A DNA stretch of 64,000 nt from Pseudomonas sp. GD04091 (GCF_029836165.1 NZ_JAOEBG010000020.1:1-64000), one strand, 5' to 3'; shown: positions 46,445 to 56,076, counted from the first letter of the stretch. Notes: generated by a model from the letters alone, not told the origin. A program made the numbers and translations.

Positions 46445-49400
46445 ATGGAAGCCGTCACCACTCTCCCGCTTACTGCCGCCCAGCACGCGATCTGGCTGGG
46501 GCAGCAGATGGCCAGCGACAGCGCCGCTTACAACATCGCCAGCCTGCTGCGCTTCGACGGCCGCCTGGACGCGCAGCGCCTGGCCGCCGCCCTGAACCAG
46601 GCCGTGGGCGAGAGCACTTGCCTGCGCGTGCGCCTGTGCGAAACGCAAGGCCAGGTGCAGCAGCAGATCCTCGCTGAGCCCCGGTGCAGCCTCGCCGAGC
46701 ACGCCTTTGCCGACGAAAGCCAGGCCCGTCGCTGGATGGCCAGTGACCTGGCCACGCCTGTCGACCTGGAACAGGGCCCGCTGCTGCAGGCGAGCCTCGT
46801 GCGTATCGCCGACGCCGCCGATTGCCTGTACGTAAAGAGCCACCATATCGCGCTGGACGGCGTCGGCCTTGGCCTGTTCCTCAAGCGCTGGGCACAGTTG
46901 TACGCCGAGCGGTGTGGCCAGAACATCGTCGCGGCGCCGCTTGGCGCGTTCGACAAGGTCCTGGAAGCCGAACAGGCCTATCAGGCATCGCCGCGCTACG
47001 CGCAGGACCGCAGCTTCTGGCAGGGGCAGGTCGACGGCAGCCTCACCGTGGCCAGCCTCAATCCACAGGTGAAACTGCCGACCAGACAAGCCTTGCTGTA
47101 CCGTGGCCAGCTGTCCGAGGCGGCCTTCCAACGCCTGCGCCAATGCGCCAGTCAGCTGCACAGCCACTGGGTGCACGCGCTGATCGGGGCCTTCGCCGCC
47201 TTCATCGGCCGCAGCACCGGCCAGCGTGACGTGGTGGTCGGCATCCCGATGATGAACCGCCTGGACACTCAGGCGCACGATGTACCCTGCACACTGGCCA
47301 ACGTGCTGCCGCTGCAGGCCCGGATCGATCCTTGGACCCGCGTCGGCGAGCTGGTCGCCGAGGCCGGCAAGACCCTGGCCGGCCTGCGCGAACACCAGCG
47401 CTACCGAGCCGAGGACATCCGCCGCGACTGCAATCTGCTCGGCGAGGGCCGACGCCTCACCGGGCCGCAGATCAACATCGACATCTACTCTCCCACACTG
47501 GCCTTCGGTACGCTGGGCTGTGACGTCGAGGTACTCAGTGCCGGCGCCGCCGACGACCTGTCGCTGCTGGTCCAGCCGCTACCAGGCCAAGGGCTGCGCG
47601 TGTGCGGCATGGCCAACCCCGAGCTGTACGACGCGCAGGCGCTGGGCGCCCACGTGGAGCGCTTCCTCGCCTTCGTGGAAGCCTTCGCCACCGACGCCGA
47701 GCGTCCGCTCGGTCAGCTCGAAGCGTACGTACCGATGGCCTGCCCGCCGCTGGCGCAAGCCCGGCAAGATCAGGCGACGCTGCTCGACGGCTTCGCCCGC
47801 TGGGTTGCCAGCACACCGGATGCGGTCGCGCTGACACTGGGCGACCGCTCGTTGAGCTACCAGGACCTCGACCGCCAGGCCAACCGCCTGGCTCACCTGA
47901 TCAAGGCCCACCTGCCGGCCCGCACGTCTTCGCCGCAACGCACCATCGCCCTGCTGCTGGAGCGTTCGCTGGAAACCGTGGTGACCATCCTTGCCGTGCT
48001 CAAGTGCGGCGCGGCCTACGTGCCGTTGGACCCCGACGCCCCTGAAGAACGCCTGGCCGGCATTCTCGACGAATGCACCGCCGAACTTCTGCTTTGCAGC
48101 GAAGCCACGGTGGCCAAGGCCTGTACCCTGCAAGCCGAAGGACGGACCCTGAGCATCGACGCCCAGGCCACGCTCGAAGCCCTGCGGCAGTCCGCGGAGC
48201 ATGCGCCGCAAGGCGGTCCGCAACCCCAGGACAGGGCCTATGTGATCTACACCTCGGGCTCCACCGGCAAGCCGAAGGGCGTGTGCGTCAGCCACCACAA
48301 CGTGGTGCGGCTGTTCAGCAGCACCGACGCCTGGTTCGACTACCGCAGCAGCGACGTCTGGACCGCCTGCCATGCCTACATGTTCGACGCCTCCGTCTGG
48401 GAAATGTGGGGCGCGCTGCTGCACGGCGGGCGCCTGGTGATCGTGCCGGTGGACACCACCCGCGACCCCCATGCCTTGCTGGAGCTGGTGGTGCGCGAGC
48501 AGGTCACCGTGTTCGGCCAGATTCCCTCGGCGTTCTATCGCTTCATGGAGGCCGAGGCCGACCATCCCGAACTGGTCGCACGCATGAACCTGCGCTACCA
48601 GTGCTTCGGGGGCGAACCCCTCGACCTGGGCCGCCTGGCTCCGTGGTTCGAACTGCCGCGCCCGGCCGGCACGCAATTGCTCAACCTGTACGGGATCACC
48701 GAGACCACCATCAACACCTGCCACCGCTTCATCACCCGCGAACAGGTGCTGGCCAATGCAGGCAGCTTGATCGGCCGGCCCTACGCCGACATGGACATCC
48801 TGGTCCTGGACGACGCGCTGCAGCCGGTACCCGAAGGTGCGCAAGGCGAGATGTACGTGCGTGGCGAGGGCTTGGCCCAGGGCTACCTGGCCCGCCCCGA
48901 ACTGGATGCCACGCGCTTCGTCGCCGACCCCTTCGGCGCGCCGGGGCAACGCATGTACCGCAGCGGCGACGTGGCGATCCGCCTGGCCGACGGTGAACTG
49001 GAGTACATCGGCCGCGCCGACCAACAGGTCAAGCTGCGCGGCTATCGCATCGAGCTGGGTGAGATCGAGAGTTGCCTGCGCGCTCACGTGTCGGTGTCCA
49101 ACGCCGTGGCCCTGGTGGTGAGCGACCGAGCCAACGACCCGCGACTGATCGCCCACGTGGTCCCTGCACCGGGCTACGCAGTAGGCGATGTCGACAGCGA
49201 AGCATTGCGTGAACACCTGCGCGAACACCTGCCGGCCTATATGGTGCCGTCGGCGATCGGTGTCCAGCAGGCCTTTGCCGTCACCGCCAACGGCAAGCTC
49301 GACCGCCGTGCCCTGCCGGCCATCGAGGCGAACCACACACGCCACCTGGAACCGGCGCGGGACAGCCTTGACGAACAGGTACTGGCCCACTGGTCGACGC

Positions 49401-52138
49401 ACCTGGACCAGCAGCGAATCGGTATCGACGACGATTTCTTCGCCATCGGCGGCGACTCGATCAAGGCCATCGGCCTGTGCCGCGACCTGGGCCTGCCCGT
49501 GCTGCAACTGTTCGAGCAGCCAACGCCTCGCGGCTGCGCCGACTACCTGCGACACAGCGGCATGAGTACCGGCGACAGCTGGACCCAGGCCATGGGGGCC
49601 AGCGCCCGCACCGACCGCGCCACCTTGCTGCTGGTGCCGTTCGCTGGCGGCAACGTGTTCGCCTACCGGCAACTGGTCGAGCAGCTTGGCAGTGCCTTCA
49701 ACTACCTGTGCGTGCGCCTGCCCGGCCATGACGTGGTGCGTGCCGATGAGCCTTTCGCGGACAATGCCACCATCGCCGCTGGCGTGGTCGCCGACGTACT
49801 GGCCAAGGTGCAGGGCCCCCTTCTGGTCTACGGCCACTGTGCCGGCAACGCACTGGCACTGGACATCAGCCGTCGCCTGGAGCAAGCCGGCGCTGACCTG
49901 CGCGGGCTGACCATCGGTGGCATGCTGCTCGACCTGCAGCCCGACGAAATCGAGCAGCAGGTGGCCGAACGGTCGGGTGAGCAGATCATCGGCTTCCTGC
50001 GTGAACTGGGTGGATTCAAGGAAGTCCCGGACGCGCAAAGCCTGGCGGCCATCGCCCGGATGACCAAGCACGACGCCGGACAGACGGCCGCGTTCTTCAG
50101 CCGCGAGGCCAGGCAGCGCGCATCGCTGCAGGCCCCCATCCATGTCATCGTCGGCAGCGACGACCCGTTGACCCCGGACTACGCCAGCCGCTACCTCGAC
50201 TGGCAGGCCTATAGCACGGATGTATCGCTGGACGTGATCGAGGGCGGTGGCCACTACTTCGTCTCCGAGCAGCCGGAGGCACTGGCACAGGTGCTGCTGC
50301 GTCGCAACGCGACACTGGCCAGGCCCCAGGCGCGGCGCACGCAGCACGTGCTGCGTGACTTCCACAACCCGTTCGATGCCGCCCATGGCCACTTCCTGCT
50401 GCTGCGCAACGGTGCTTCGCAGCCGTCGCTGTGGCCAAGCTTCAGCCCGATACCGCACGGTTGGCAGGTGGCATTCGGCCCGGCTTCGCGCCAGGACTGC
50501 CTGGACCATCTGCAGGCTCATGCCCAGTCAGCGGTACCCCAGCTGCCCGGACTGGATGCCCCCTACTGGCCGGAGAGCTTCGAGCGCTACTACCGCCAGC
50601 AGGGTGCCTGGACGGGTGAAACCCTGGATGCCTGCATTGCCCGGCATGCCCGCCAGACCCCCGAGCGGATCGCGGTCAGTGACGGCGAACGCAGCCTCAC
50701 GTACGCCGAACTCGACAGCCGCTGCAACCAGCTGGCCGACGGATTCAGCCGATTGGGGCTGCGCCCAGGCGATCGCATCGTGGTGCAGCTGCCCAATGTG
50801 CTGGAGTTCATCGAGACCACCTTCGCCCTATTCCGCCTCGGCGTGGTCCCGGTATTCGCCCTGCCCACCGACCGGCGCAACGAGATCACCCATATCGTCC
50901 AGGCCAGCAAGGCCGCGGCATATCTGATCAAGGACCGCGCCCTGGGCTTCGACTATCGAGACATCGCCCGCGAGCTGCTGGCCCTGCCGGATGCGATCCG
51001 CCACGTGATCGTGCTGGGTGATGCCGCGGAGTTCGTCCCCTATGCCAGCCTGTATGGCACGGACCTGCCAGTGCCGGCCGGAGACAGCCGCGCGCCAGCG
51101 CTGATCACGCTGTCCGGTGGCAGCACCGCCATGCCCAAGCTGATCCTGCGCCGGCATGATGATTACCTCTACAGCATCCGTGTCAGCGCCGAGATCTGCC
51201 AGCTGGGACCGCAGAGCGTGTACCTGTGCGTGCTGCCGGCCGGGCACAACTTCACGCTCAGCTCGCCCGGCTTCATCGGCACGCTGCTTGCCGGCGGCAG
51301 GGTCGTGATGCAGGCCGATCCCAGTGGCTCGGCCTGCTTCGCCAGCATCGCCCGCGAAGGGGTGACCTTCACCGCCCTGGTACCGAGCCTGGCCCAGGCC
51401 TGGCTGCACGCGCCACGCCAGCACGACCTGAGCAGCCTGCGCTTCCTGCAGGTGGGTGGCGCACGCCTGAGCGACGACGTCGCGGCACGCCTGAACGACA
51501 GCTTCGACTTCACCCTGCAACAGGTCTACGGCATGTCCGAAGGACTGGTCTGCTACACCGACCTGGCCGACGACCTCGACCAACTGCTGCATACCCAAGG
51601 GCGGCCGATGAGCCCGCTGGACGAAATCCTCGTGGTCGATGACGACGACCAACCACTCGCCGTCGGGCAGCCAGGCCATTTGCTGGTGCGCGGTCCGTAC
51701 ACCATCCGCGGCTACCTCGATGCTCCCCAGCAGAACGCTCGGGCCTTCACCGCCGATGGTTTCTACCGCACCGGCGATGTCGTGTGCCTGCGCGCGGACG
51801 GCTACCTGGTGGTCACCGGCCGGCACAAGGATCAGGTCAACCGTGGCGGCGAGAAGATCGCCGCGGAAGAAATCGAAGGCCACCTGCTGGCCCACCCTGG
51901 AGTACTGGAGGCGGCCGTGATCGGCATACCCGATCCGCACCTGGGCGAACGCTCTTGCGCCGTGCTGGTCGCCGCGCCCGGCCAGGGATGTGACACCGAG
52001 GCGCTCAAGCTCCACCTGCAGGCGCGCGGCGTTGCCGTGCAGCGCATTCCCGACCAGTTCCAGTGGCTGTCCGGCCTGCCCAAGACCACCCTGGGCAAGA
52101 TCGACAAGAAGGTTTTGCGCCAGCAATTCGCGGCGTGA
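46445..52138 (+). CDS. obaI: Obafluorin-type NRPS: C-A-PCP-TE-MbtH-aryl adenylation
   Basis: 1897 residues in one frame from the ATG at 46445 (GGAG 9 bases upstream; an ATG at 46430 is the alternative). Domains: condensation (about 5-430; HHIALDG at 133-139); adenylation (446-955; YTSGSTGKPKGVCVSH) for the beta-hydroxy amino acid; PCP (972-1040; IGGDSIKA, Ser1005); type I thioesterase (1054-1282) with YGHCAGN, so the nucleophile is Cys1132 instead of Ser, as known for beta-lactone release by ObaI; MbtH-like domain (1299-1365; SLWPSFSPIPHGWQVAFG); and a second adenylation domain (1385-1897; LSGGSTAMPKLILRRHDDY) of the 2,3-dihydroxybenzoate-AMP ligase kind. It couples aryl-carrier-bound DHB to the amino acid and closes the beta-lactone on release. 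Confidence 0.93.
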   Translation: MEAVTTLPLTAAQHAIWLGQQMASDSAAYNIASLLRFDGRLDAQRLAAALNQAVGESTCLRVRLCETQGQVQQQILAEPRCSLAEHAFADESQARRWMASDLATPVDLEQGPLLQASLVRIADAADCLYVKSHHIALDGVGLGLFLKRWAQLYAERCGQNIVAAPLGAFDKVLEAEQAYQASPRYAQDRSFWQGQVDGSLTVASLNPQVKLPTRQALLYRGQLSEAAFQRLRQCASQLHSHWVHALIGAFAAFIGRSTGQRDVVVGIPMMNRLDTQAHDVPCTLANVLPLQARIDPWTRVGELVAEAGKTLAGLREHQRYRAEDIRRDCNLLGEGRRLTGPQINIDIYSPTLAFGTLGCDVEVLSAGAADDLSLLVQPLPGQGLRVCGMANPELYDAQALGAHVERFLAFVEAFATDAERPLGQLEAYVPMACPPLAQARQDQATLLDGFARWVASTPDAVALTLGDRSLSYQDLDRQANRLAHLIKAHLPARTSSPQRTIALLLERSLETVVTILAVLKCGAAYVPLDPDAPEERLAGILDECTAELLLCSEATVAKACTLQAEGRTLSIDAQATLEALRQSAEHAPQGGPQPQDRAYVIYTSGSTGKPKGVCVSHHNVVRLFSSTDAWFDYRSSDVWTACHAYMFDASVWEMWGALLHGGRLVIVPVDTTRDPHALLELVVREQVTVFGQIPSAFYRFMEAEADHPELVARMNLRYQCFGGEPLDLGRLAPWFELPRPAGTQLLNLYGITETTINTCHRFITREQVLANAGSLIGRPYADMDILVLDDALQPVPEGAQGEMYVRGEGLAQGYLARPELDATRFVADPFGAPGQRMYRSGDVAIRLADGELEYIGRADQQVKLRGYRIELGEIESCLRAHVSVSNAVALVVSDRANDPRLIAHVVPAPGYAVGDVDSEALREHLREHLPAYMVPSAIGVQQAFAVTANGKLDRRALPAIEANHTRHLEPARDSLDEQVLAHWSTHLDQQRIGIDDDFFAIGGDSIKAIGLCRDLGLPVLQLFEQPTPRGCADYLRHSGMSTGDSWTQAMGASARTDRATLLLVPFAGGNVFAYRQLVEQLGSAFNYLCVRLPGHDVVRADEPFADNATIAAGVVADVLAKVQGPLLVYGHCAGNALALDISRRLEQAGADLRGLTIGGMLLDLQPDEIEQQVAERSGEQIIGFLRELGGFKEVPDAQSLAAIARMTKHDAGQTAAFFSREARQRASLQAPIHVIVGSDDPLTPDYASRYLDWQAYSTDVSLDVIEGGGHYFVSEQPEALAQVLLRRNATLARPQARRTQHVLRDFHNPFDAAHGHFLLLRNGASQPSLWPSFSPIPHGWQVAFGPASRQDCLDHLQAHAQSAVPQLPGLDAPYWPESFERYYRQQGAWTGETLDACIARHARQTPERIAVSDGERSLTYAELDSRCNQLADGFSRLGLRPGDRIVVQLPNVLEFIETTFALFRLGVVPVFALPTDRRNEITHIVQASKAAAYLIKDRALGFDYRDIARELLALPDAIRHVIVLGDAAEFVPYASLYGTDLPVPAGDSRAPALITLSGGSTAMPKLILRRHDDYLYSIRVSAEICQLGPQSVYLCVLPAGHNFTLSSPGFIGTLLAGGRVVMQADPSGSACFASIAREGVTFTALVPSLAQAWLHAPRQHDLSSLRFLQVGGARLSDDVAARLNDSFDFTLQQVYGMSEGLVCYTDLADDLDQLLHTQGRPMSPLDEILVVDDDDQPLAVGQPGHLLVRGPYTIRGYLDAPQQNARAFTADGFYRTGDVVCLRADGYLVVTGRHKDQVNRGGEKIAAEEIEGHLLAHPGVLEAAVIGIPDPHLGERSCAVLVAAPGQGCDTEALKLHLQARGVAVQRIPDQFQWLSGLPKTTLGKIDKKVLRQQFAA

Positions 52139-52167
52139 CCCGCCCTAACGCTTTCAAGGATATTCCG

Positions 52168-53055
52168 ATGGCTATTCCACAGATCCAGCACTACCCGATC
52201 CCCAGCCAGGTCATGCTGAGCCGTCCGGCACTGCCATGGACGCCGGCACCTGAGCGAGCGGCCCTGCTGATCCACGACATGCAGAACCACTTCCTCAAGC
52301 CCTATGCCTCGCAGGCCTTCGTCGACACCCTGGTGCAACGCATCCAGTCGGTGCGGGCGGTCTGCCATGCGCTTGGCATGCCGGTCTACTACACCGCGCA
52401 GCCCGGCGATCAGAGCGTCGAGTCGCGCGGCCTGCTGTGCGACCTCTGGGGGCCAGGACTGGCCGAAGACGGGCACAGCCCTGGCATCGTCGCCGGGCTG
52501 ACTCCCGACCCTCGGCGCGATGTCATGCTGGTCAAGCATCGCTACAGCGCCTTCGCCCGCTCCGACCTGCTCGAACGCCTGCGCGCGGCGGGTCGCGACC
52601 AGCTGATCATCTGCGGTGTCTACGCCCATATCGGCTGCCTGGTCACCGCCACCGACGCCTTCATGGCCGACATCCAACCGTTCGTGCTGGCCGATGCTCT
52701 GGGCGACTTTTCCCTGGAGCGCCACCAGCTGGCGCTGGAACACATGGCGCACTGCTCGAGCGTCGTGCTGTCGACCCGCCAACTGCTCGATACCCTCGCC
52801 CCGACTCGACCGGCCCATGACCTGCTCGGTGACGTCGCCCGTTGCCTGGCTCTGCCCAAGGAACACGTCGCCGAAGTGGACGACCCGGTGCAGCTTGGAC
52901 TGGACTCGGTACGCCTGCTGATGCTGTTCGAACAGTGGCAGGAGGCGGGCCTGCCGGTGACCTTCCTCGAACTGCTCGAGCGCCGCAGCATCCGCGCCTG
53001 GTCGCAACTGATCGATCAACGCCGGCAGGCGCAGGTCGCTGGAGAACCCGCATGA
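52168..53055 (+). CDS. Isochorismatase with aryl carrier protein domain (EntB type)
   Basis: 295 residues. The N-terminal isochorismatase (about 1-210) has LLIHDMQNHF (Asp), the lysine in VKHRYSAF and GVYAHIGCL, and hydrolyses isochorismate to 2,3-dihydro-2,3-dihydroxybenzoate. The C-terminal aryl carrier (about 215-285) has LGLDSVRLL, with Ser247 for phosphopantetheine; it carries activated DHB to the NRPS condensation domain. The AAGGA ribosome site supports the ATG at 52168. It overlaps the next gene by four bases. By order it matches obaK. Confidence 0.93.
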   Translation: MAIPQIQHYPIPSQVMLSRPALPWTPAPERAALLIHDMQNHFLKPYASQAFVDTLVQRIQSVRAVCHALGMPVYYTAQPGDQSVESRGLLCDLWGPGLAEDGHSPGIVAGLTPDPRRDVMLVKHRYSAFARSDLLERLRAAGRDQLIICGVYAHIGCLVTATDAFMADIQPFVLADALGDFSLERHQLALEHMAHCSSVVLSTRQLLDTLAPTRPAHDLLGDVARCLALPKEHVAEVDDPVQLGLDSVRLLMLFEQWQEAGLPVTFLELLERRSIRAWSQLIDQRRQAQVAGEPA

Positions 53056-53822
53056 GGCGTTTCGCTGGCAAATCGGTACTGGTGACAGGCGCCGCGCGCG
53101 GCATCGGTGCCGCCGTGGTCGAGCGCCTGCTCGCCGAGGGTGCCACGGTGATCGCGCTCGACCGCGACGAGGCTGGCCTGGAGGCCATCGCCCAGCGCCT
53201 GCCTACGGACAACGTCAAGCTCCACGCCGCCGACATCACCGACCGGCAACAGATCGCCAGCCTGGTCGAGCGCATCGACGAGCATTATCCACTCGACGGC
53301 CTGGTCAATGCGGCGGGCATCCTCGAGGCAGCGCCCTTCACACAGATCTCCCCACAAGCGTGGCTGCGGCTGTTCGAGATCAACGTGCACGGCACCTTCC
53401 ATGTTTCCCAGGCCGTTGCCCGGTGCATGTTGCAAAGGCGCCGGGGGGCGATCGTCAACGTTGCCTCCAACGCCGCGAGCACGCCGCGGGTCAACCTGAG
53501 CGGTTACTGCGCCTCGAAGGCCGCCGTGGCCATGCTCACTCGCTGCATGGGCCTGGAACTGGGCCAGCATGGCGTGCGCTGCAACGTGGTATCCCCCGGT
53601 TCCACCCGCACCCCCATGCTGCACCAGCTGGCCGGTGACGACGACAGCCTCGACCAGCGCATGGTCCAGGGCGACCTCGGCCTGCATCGCATCGGCATTC
53701 CGCTGGGCAAGATCGCCGAACCCCAGGACATCGCCGCGGGCATCACCTTCCTACTGTCGGACGATGCCAACCACATCACCCTGCAGGACCTGGTCATGGA
53801 TGGCGGCGCCACCTTCGGCTGA
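53052..53822 (+). CDS. 2,3-dihydro-2,3-dihydroxybenzoate dehydrogenase (EntA type)
   Basis: 256-residue short-chain dehydrogenase: NAD motif VTGAARGIGAAVVERL, NAAG in VNAAGILE, and catalytic Ser with YCASK. It oxidises the isochorismatase product to 2,3-dihydroxybenzoate, the catechol half of obafluorin. The specific substrate is inferred from the isochorismatase and isochorismate synthase genes on both sides. Its start overlaps the previous stop. Confidence 0.92.
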   Translation: MRRFAGKSVLVTGAARGIGAAVVERLLAEGATVIALDRDEAGLEAIAQRLPTDNVKLHAADITDRQQIASLVERIDEHYPLDGLVNAAGILEAAPFTQISPQAWLRLFEINVHGTFHVSQAVARCMLQRRRGAIVNVASNAASTPRVNLSGYCASKAAVAMLTRCMGLELGQHGVRCNVVSPGSTRTPMLHQLAGDDDSLDQRMVQGDLGLHRIGIPLGKIAEPQDIAAGITFLLSDDANHITLQDLVMDGGATFG

Positions 53823-53856
53823 GCACCCCATCATGGATATTGCGAGACGGACTGCC

Positions 53857-54582
53857 ATGGACATCACTATTTCGCCCCATTCCAACCCCACGCGCAGCAA
53901 CGACCACGTGCCACCAGGCCGGGCCGGCGCTGGCCCGCTGAGCCAGCACCTGGACCAGGCCCTGAGCGGTGAAGGCTTCATCCAGTGGATCGAGGTGCCG
54001 ACCGACGCGAGCGTCGATCGCCACACCCTCGACACCACCTGCCAGCGTCTGCGGCGCTATCTGCAGTGGATGATCGGCGGCCCGGTGCTGACGATCCTGC
54101 ACGTCACCCCGGCGCAGGCTTCTGACCTGGTCGGGATCAGCGATGCCTACCTGGCCGTCGACACGGCCAATCAAACGGGCCACGCAGCCTCGCTGAACCT
54201 GCTCGACAACCAGCTCCGCCCGGCCTGGCCGGAGGTGACGGTTCGCCCGCTGGCACTGGAGGCACACGGGCTGAGCCCGGCCCGGCTGGCGCAACGGCTT
54301 GCCGACGCCAACCCGGCCAGGGCCCACACCCTGGCGCTGCTGCTGTGCGATGTCCCACCACTACACGACGGCAGCCTCTGGCTGTTCGACCCCCGCGACA
54401 ACCCGCACAACCTGCGAAGCGTGACGCAACCGGACAGACGCCCGCACGGCCTGGTCCATCGCTGGCACGGCATGGTCGACGCCGCGGCCCGGCCACCGTT
54501 GCCCGCCCCGTCGGATTTCGAAAGAGGCCTGCAGCTCTGCAGTCACCTGGCCCAGGTATTCAAGGAGCCAACTTGCGCATGA
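53857..54582 (+). CDS. Protein of unknown function within the obafluorin-type operon
   Basis: 241 residues from the ATG at 53857 (weak ribosome site); an in-frame ATG at 53833 is possible. No signal peptide, membrane segment, metal motif or nucleotide loop. The middle part (VLTILHVTPAQASDLVGISDA, ASLNLLDNQLRPAWPEVTVRPL) has an alternating strand-helix rhythm that loosely recalls the non-catalytic half of a ketoreductase, but this is a weak impression. It sits between the dehydrogenase and the isochorismate synthase and shares a four-base overlap with the latter, so it is surely co-expressed. Function not assignable. Confidence 0.85.
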   Translation: MDITISPHSNPTRSNDHVPPGRAGAGPLSQHLDQALSGEGFIQWIEVPTDASVDRHTLDTTCQRLRRYLQWMIGGPVLTILHVTPAQASDLVGISDAYLAVDTANQTGHAASLNLLDNQLRPAWPEVTVRPLALEAHGLSPARLAQRLADANPARAHTLALLLCDVPPLHDGSLWLFDPRDNPHNLRSVTQPDRRPHGLVHRWHGMVDAAARPPLPAPSDFERGLQLCSHLAQVFKEPTCA

Positions 54583-55988
54583 TCAGCCCCTTTGACTTTT
54601 CCCTTCCCGCCCCTGCGCTCGGCGTGCAGGACACCGGCAGCGCGCTGCTCGCCGAACTGAGCAGTGCCTTTCCGGCACTCGCCGAGCAGTTCAGTTGCGT
54701 CTTCAGTGAGCACACCGATGGGCGTGACCGCTCGCTGGTCGGGCTCGGCAGCCAGTATCGCCTGTGCGTGACCCGCGAGCCGCAGGCACTGCGTATCGAC
54801 TGGCTCGACCACGACCGTGTGCTGTACCGCGACATCCTGCACCTGGACCGCGAACGGTGCTTTCACGAACAGCTGTTCAAGGGTGTCGCGCACTTCTGGA
54901 AGACCCTGCGCGACACCTCGCCCGCACTGGCAGGCCTGCCCGGCGATGTACCCTTGCTGGGCGGCTGGCGCTGCGCCACTCACCCGGAACGCCTGGACGA
55001 GCCACTGATCATGACCCTGCCGAGCCTGTTCCTGTGGGTGGAGCATGGCCGTATCAGCGGCGCGACCTTCGCCGCCGACCTGCAGCCTCGGATCGAGCAG
55101 GCCGTGGCACGCCTGGCGCCACGCAGCTATCCGGCACTGCCCGCAGTCAGCAGCTGCGAGCTCATCCCGCAATGCACCGACTATGTCGACAACCTGCTCG
55201 ACCTGCTCAAGGAAATGTCGACCAGCGAAGCGGACAAGGTGGTGATCGGCCGTGAGGTCCGCCTGAAGATGAGCGAGGCGGTGGATCCCCTGCAGTTGCT
55301 CGAACAAGTCGCGCCACGTCCCAATCCGCACTACGAATACCTGTTCTGCTGGGACCAGGGACCGGCATGGATCGGCATCTCGCCGGAAACCCTGATCCGT
55401 ACCCATGGCAGCAACGTGGTCGTCGAGCCTCTCGCCGGAACCCGCAAGGGCTCCAGCGAAGCGCTCAAGCGCGACCGCTATCGCCAGGAACTGCTATCGG
55501 ACAAGAAGGAGCTGGAAGAGCACGAAACCGCGGCCCAGCTGTTCCTCGAGCAACTCCAGCAGGTTTGCCGACCAGGTTCGCTGGACCTGCGCGAATCAAG
55601 AAACGTCATCGACCTGGGGTATGTACAACACCTCAAGAGCCGCATCGAAGGCGAGCTGGCCACCGGCGCGAACGTGTTCGACGCCCTGGCCGCCGTCTAC
55701 CCGCCGGCGACCATCTGGGGCAAACCCCTGGACCTGAGCGGCGAGCGGATCCGCCGTTTCGAATACATCGACCGCGAGTTCTTCACCGGAGGCCTGGGCT
55801 ACCTCACCCTCGCTGGCCAATCCAACTTCGCGCTGGCGATCAGGACCGCGAAGGTGACCGCGGCGCATGTGCACATCTTTGCCGGCAGCGGCATCGTCAA
55901 GGCCAGCGATCCTTACCGGGAATGGCTGGAGACCAGCAACAAGATGAAACCCTACCTGCAGAATGGCTCCTGGTCATATCGAGGGTGA
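54579..55988 (+). CDS. Isochorismate synthase (EntC/DhbC type)
   Basis: 469 residues of the chorismate-utilising family. The motif PLAGTRKG has Ala286 where amino-transferring enzymes have Lys, so water is the nucleophile and the product is isochorismate. Lys220 in KVVIGREVRL is the expected general base, and GISPETLIR, YPPATIWGKP, GGLGYLTL and FAGSGIVKASDP complete the active site. It provides isochorismate to the isochorismatase. A salicylate synthase is conceivable by fold, but EntB- and EntA-type partners argue for the DHB route. ATG overlaps the previous stop; AAGGAG lies upstream. Confidence 0.9.
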   Translation: MISPFDFSLPAPALGVQDTGSALLAELSSAFPALAEQFSCVFSEHTDGRDRSLVGLGSQYRLCVTREPQALRIDWLDHDRVLYRDILHLDRERCFHEQLFKGVAHFWKTLRDTSPALAGLPGDVPLLGGWRCATHPERLDEPLIMTLPSLFLWVEHGRISGATFAADLQPRIEQAVARLAPRSYPALPAVSSCELIPQCTDYVDNLLDLLKEMSTSEADKVVIGREVRLKMSEAVDPLQLLEQVAPRPNPHYEYLFCWDQGPAWIGISPETLIRTHGSNVVVEPLAGTRKGSSEALKRDRYRQELLSDKKELEEHETAAQLFLEQLQQVCRPGSLDLRESRNVIDLGYVQHLKSRIEGELATGANVFDALAAVYPPATIWGKPLDLSGERIRRFEYIDREFFTGGLGYLTLAGQSNFALAIRTAKVTAAHVHIFAGSGIVKASDPYREWLETSNKMKPYLQNGSWSYRG

Positions 55989-55999
55989 TACCGCCGCAA

Positions 56000-56048
56000 A
56001 GCCTTGCACCAGGTCACGCAAGGCTCTCTACACCGGCGCCCAGGCGCC
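56000..56048 (+). promoter_or_regulatory. Two small hairpins before the immunity ThrRS gene
   Basis: The 88-base gap before the ThrRS gene holds AGCCTTGC / GCAAGGCT (56000-56007, 56018-56025) and GGCGCC / GGCGCC (56035-56048). No T run follows either, so they do not look like terminators; they may adjust read-through or translation of the immunity gene. Confidence 0.35.
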
Positions 56049-56076
56049 AACGTCAAACTAAACGGGCAGCAAAAAC

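Noticed and set aside
47579..50521. Open frame of 980 codons on the minus strand inside the NRPS gene, and similar long frames opposite typA, nhaP2 and mscK
   Set aside because: Shadow frames of codon-biased GC-rich genes. The sense strand carries all catalytic motifs.
39085..52138. A pvf/leudiazen- or fragin-type cluster, suggested by the AurF-like oxygenase beside an NRPS
   Set aside because: Those clusters lack a threonine transaldolase, aminodeoxychorismate genes, DHB genes and a ThrRS. The present set fits obafluorin.
54579..55988. Salicylate synthase for a siderophore
   Set aside because: EntB- and EntA-type partners in the same operon make 2,3-dihydroxybenzoate, which requires isochorismate to be released.
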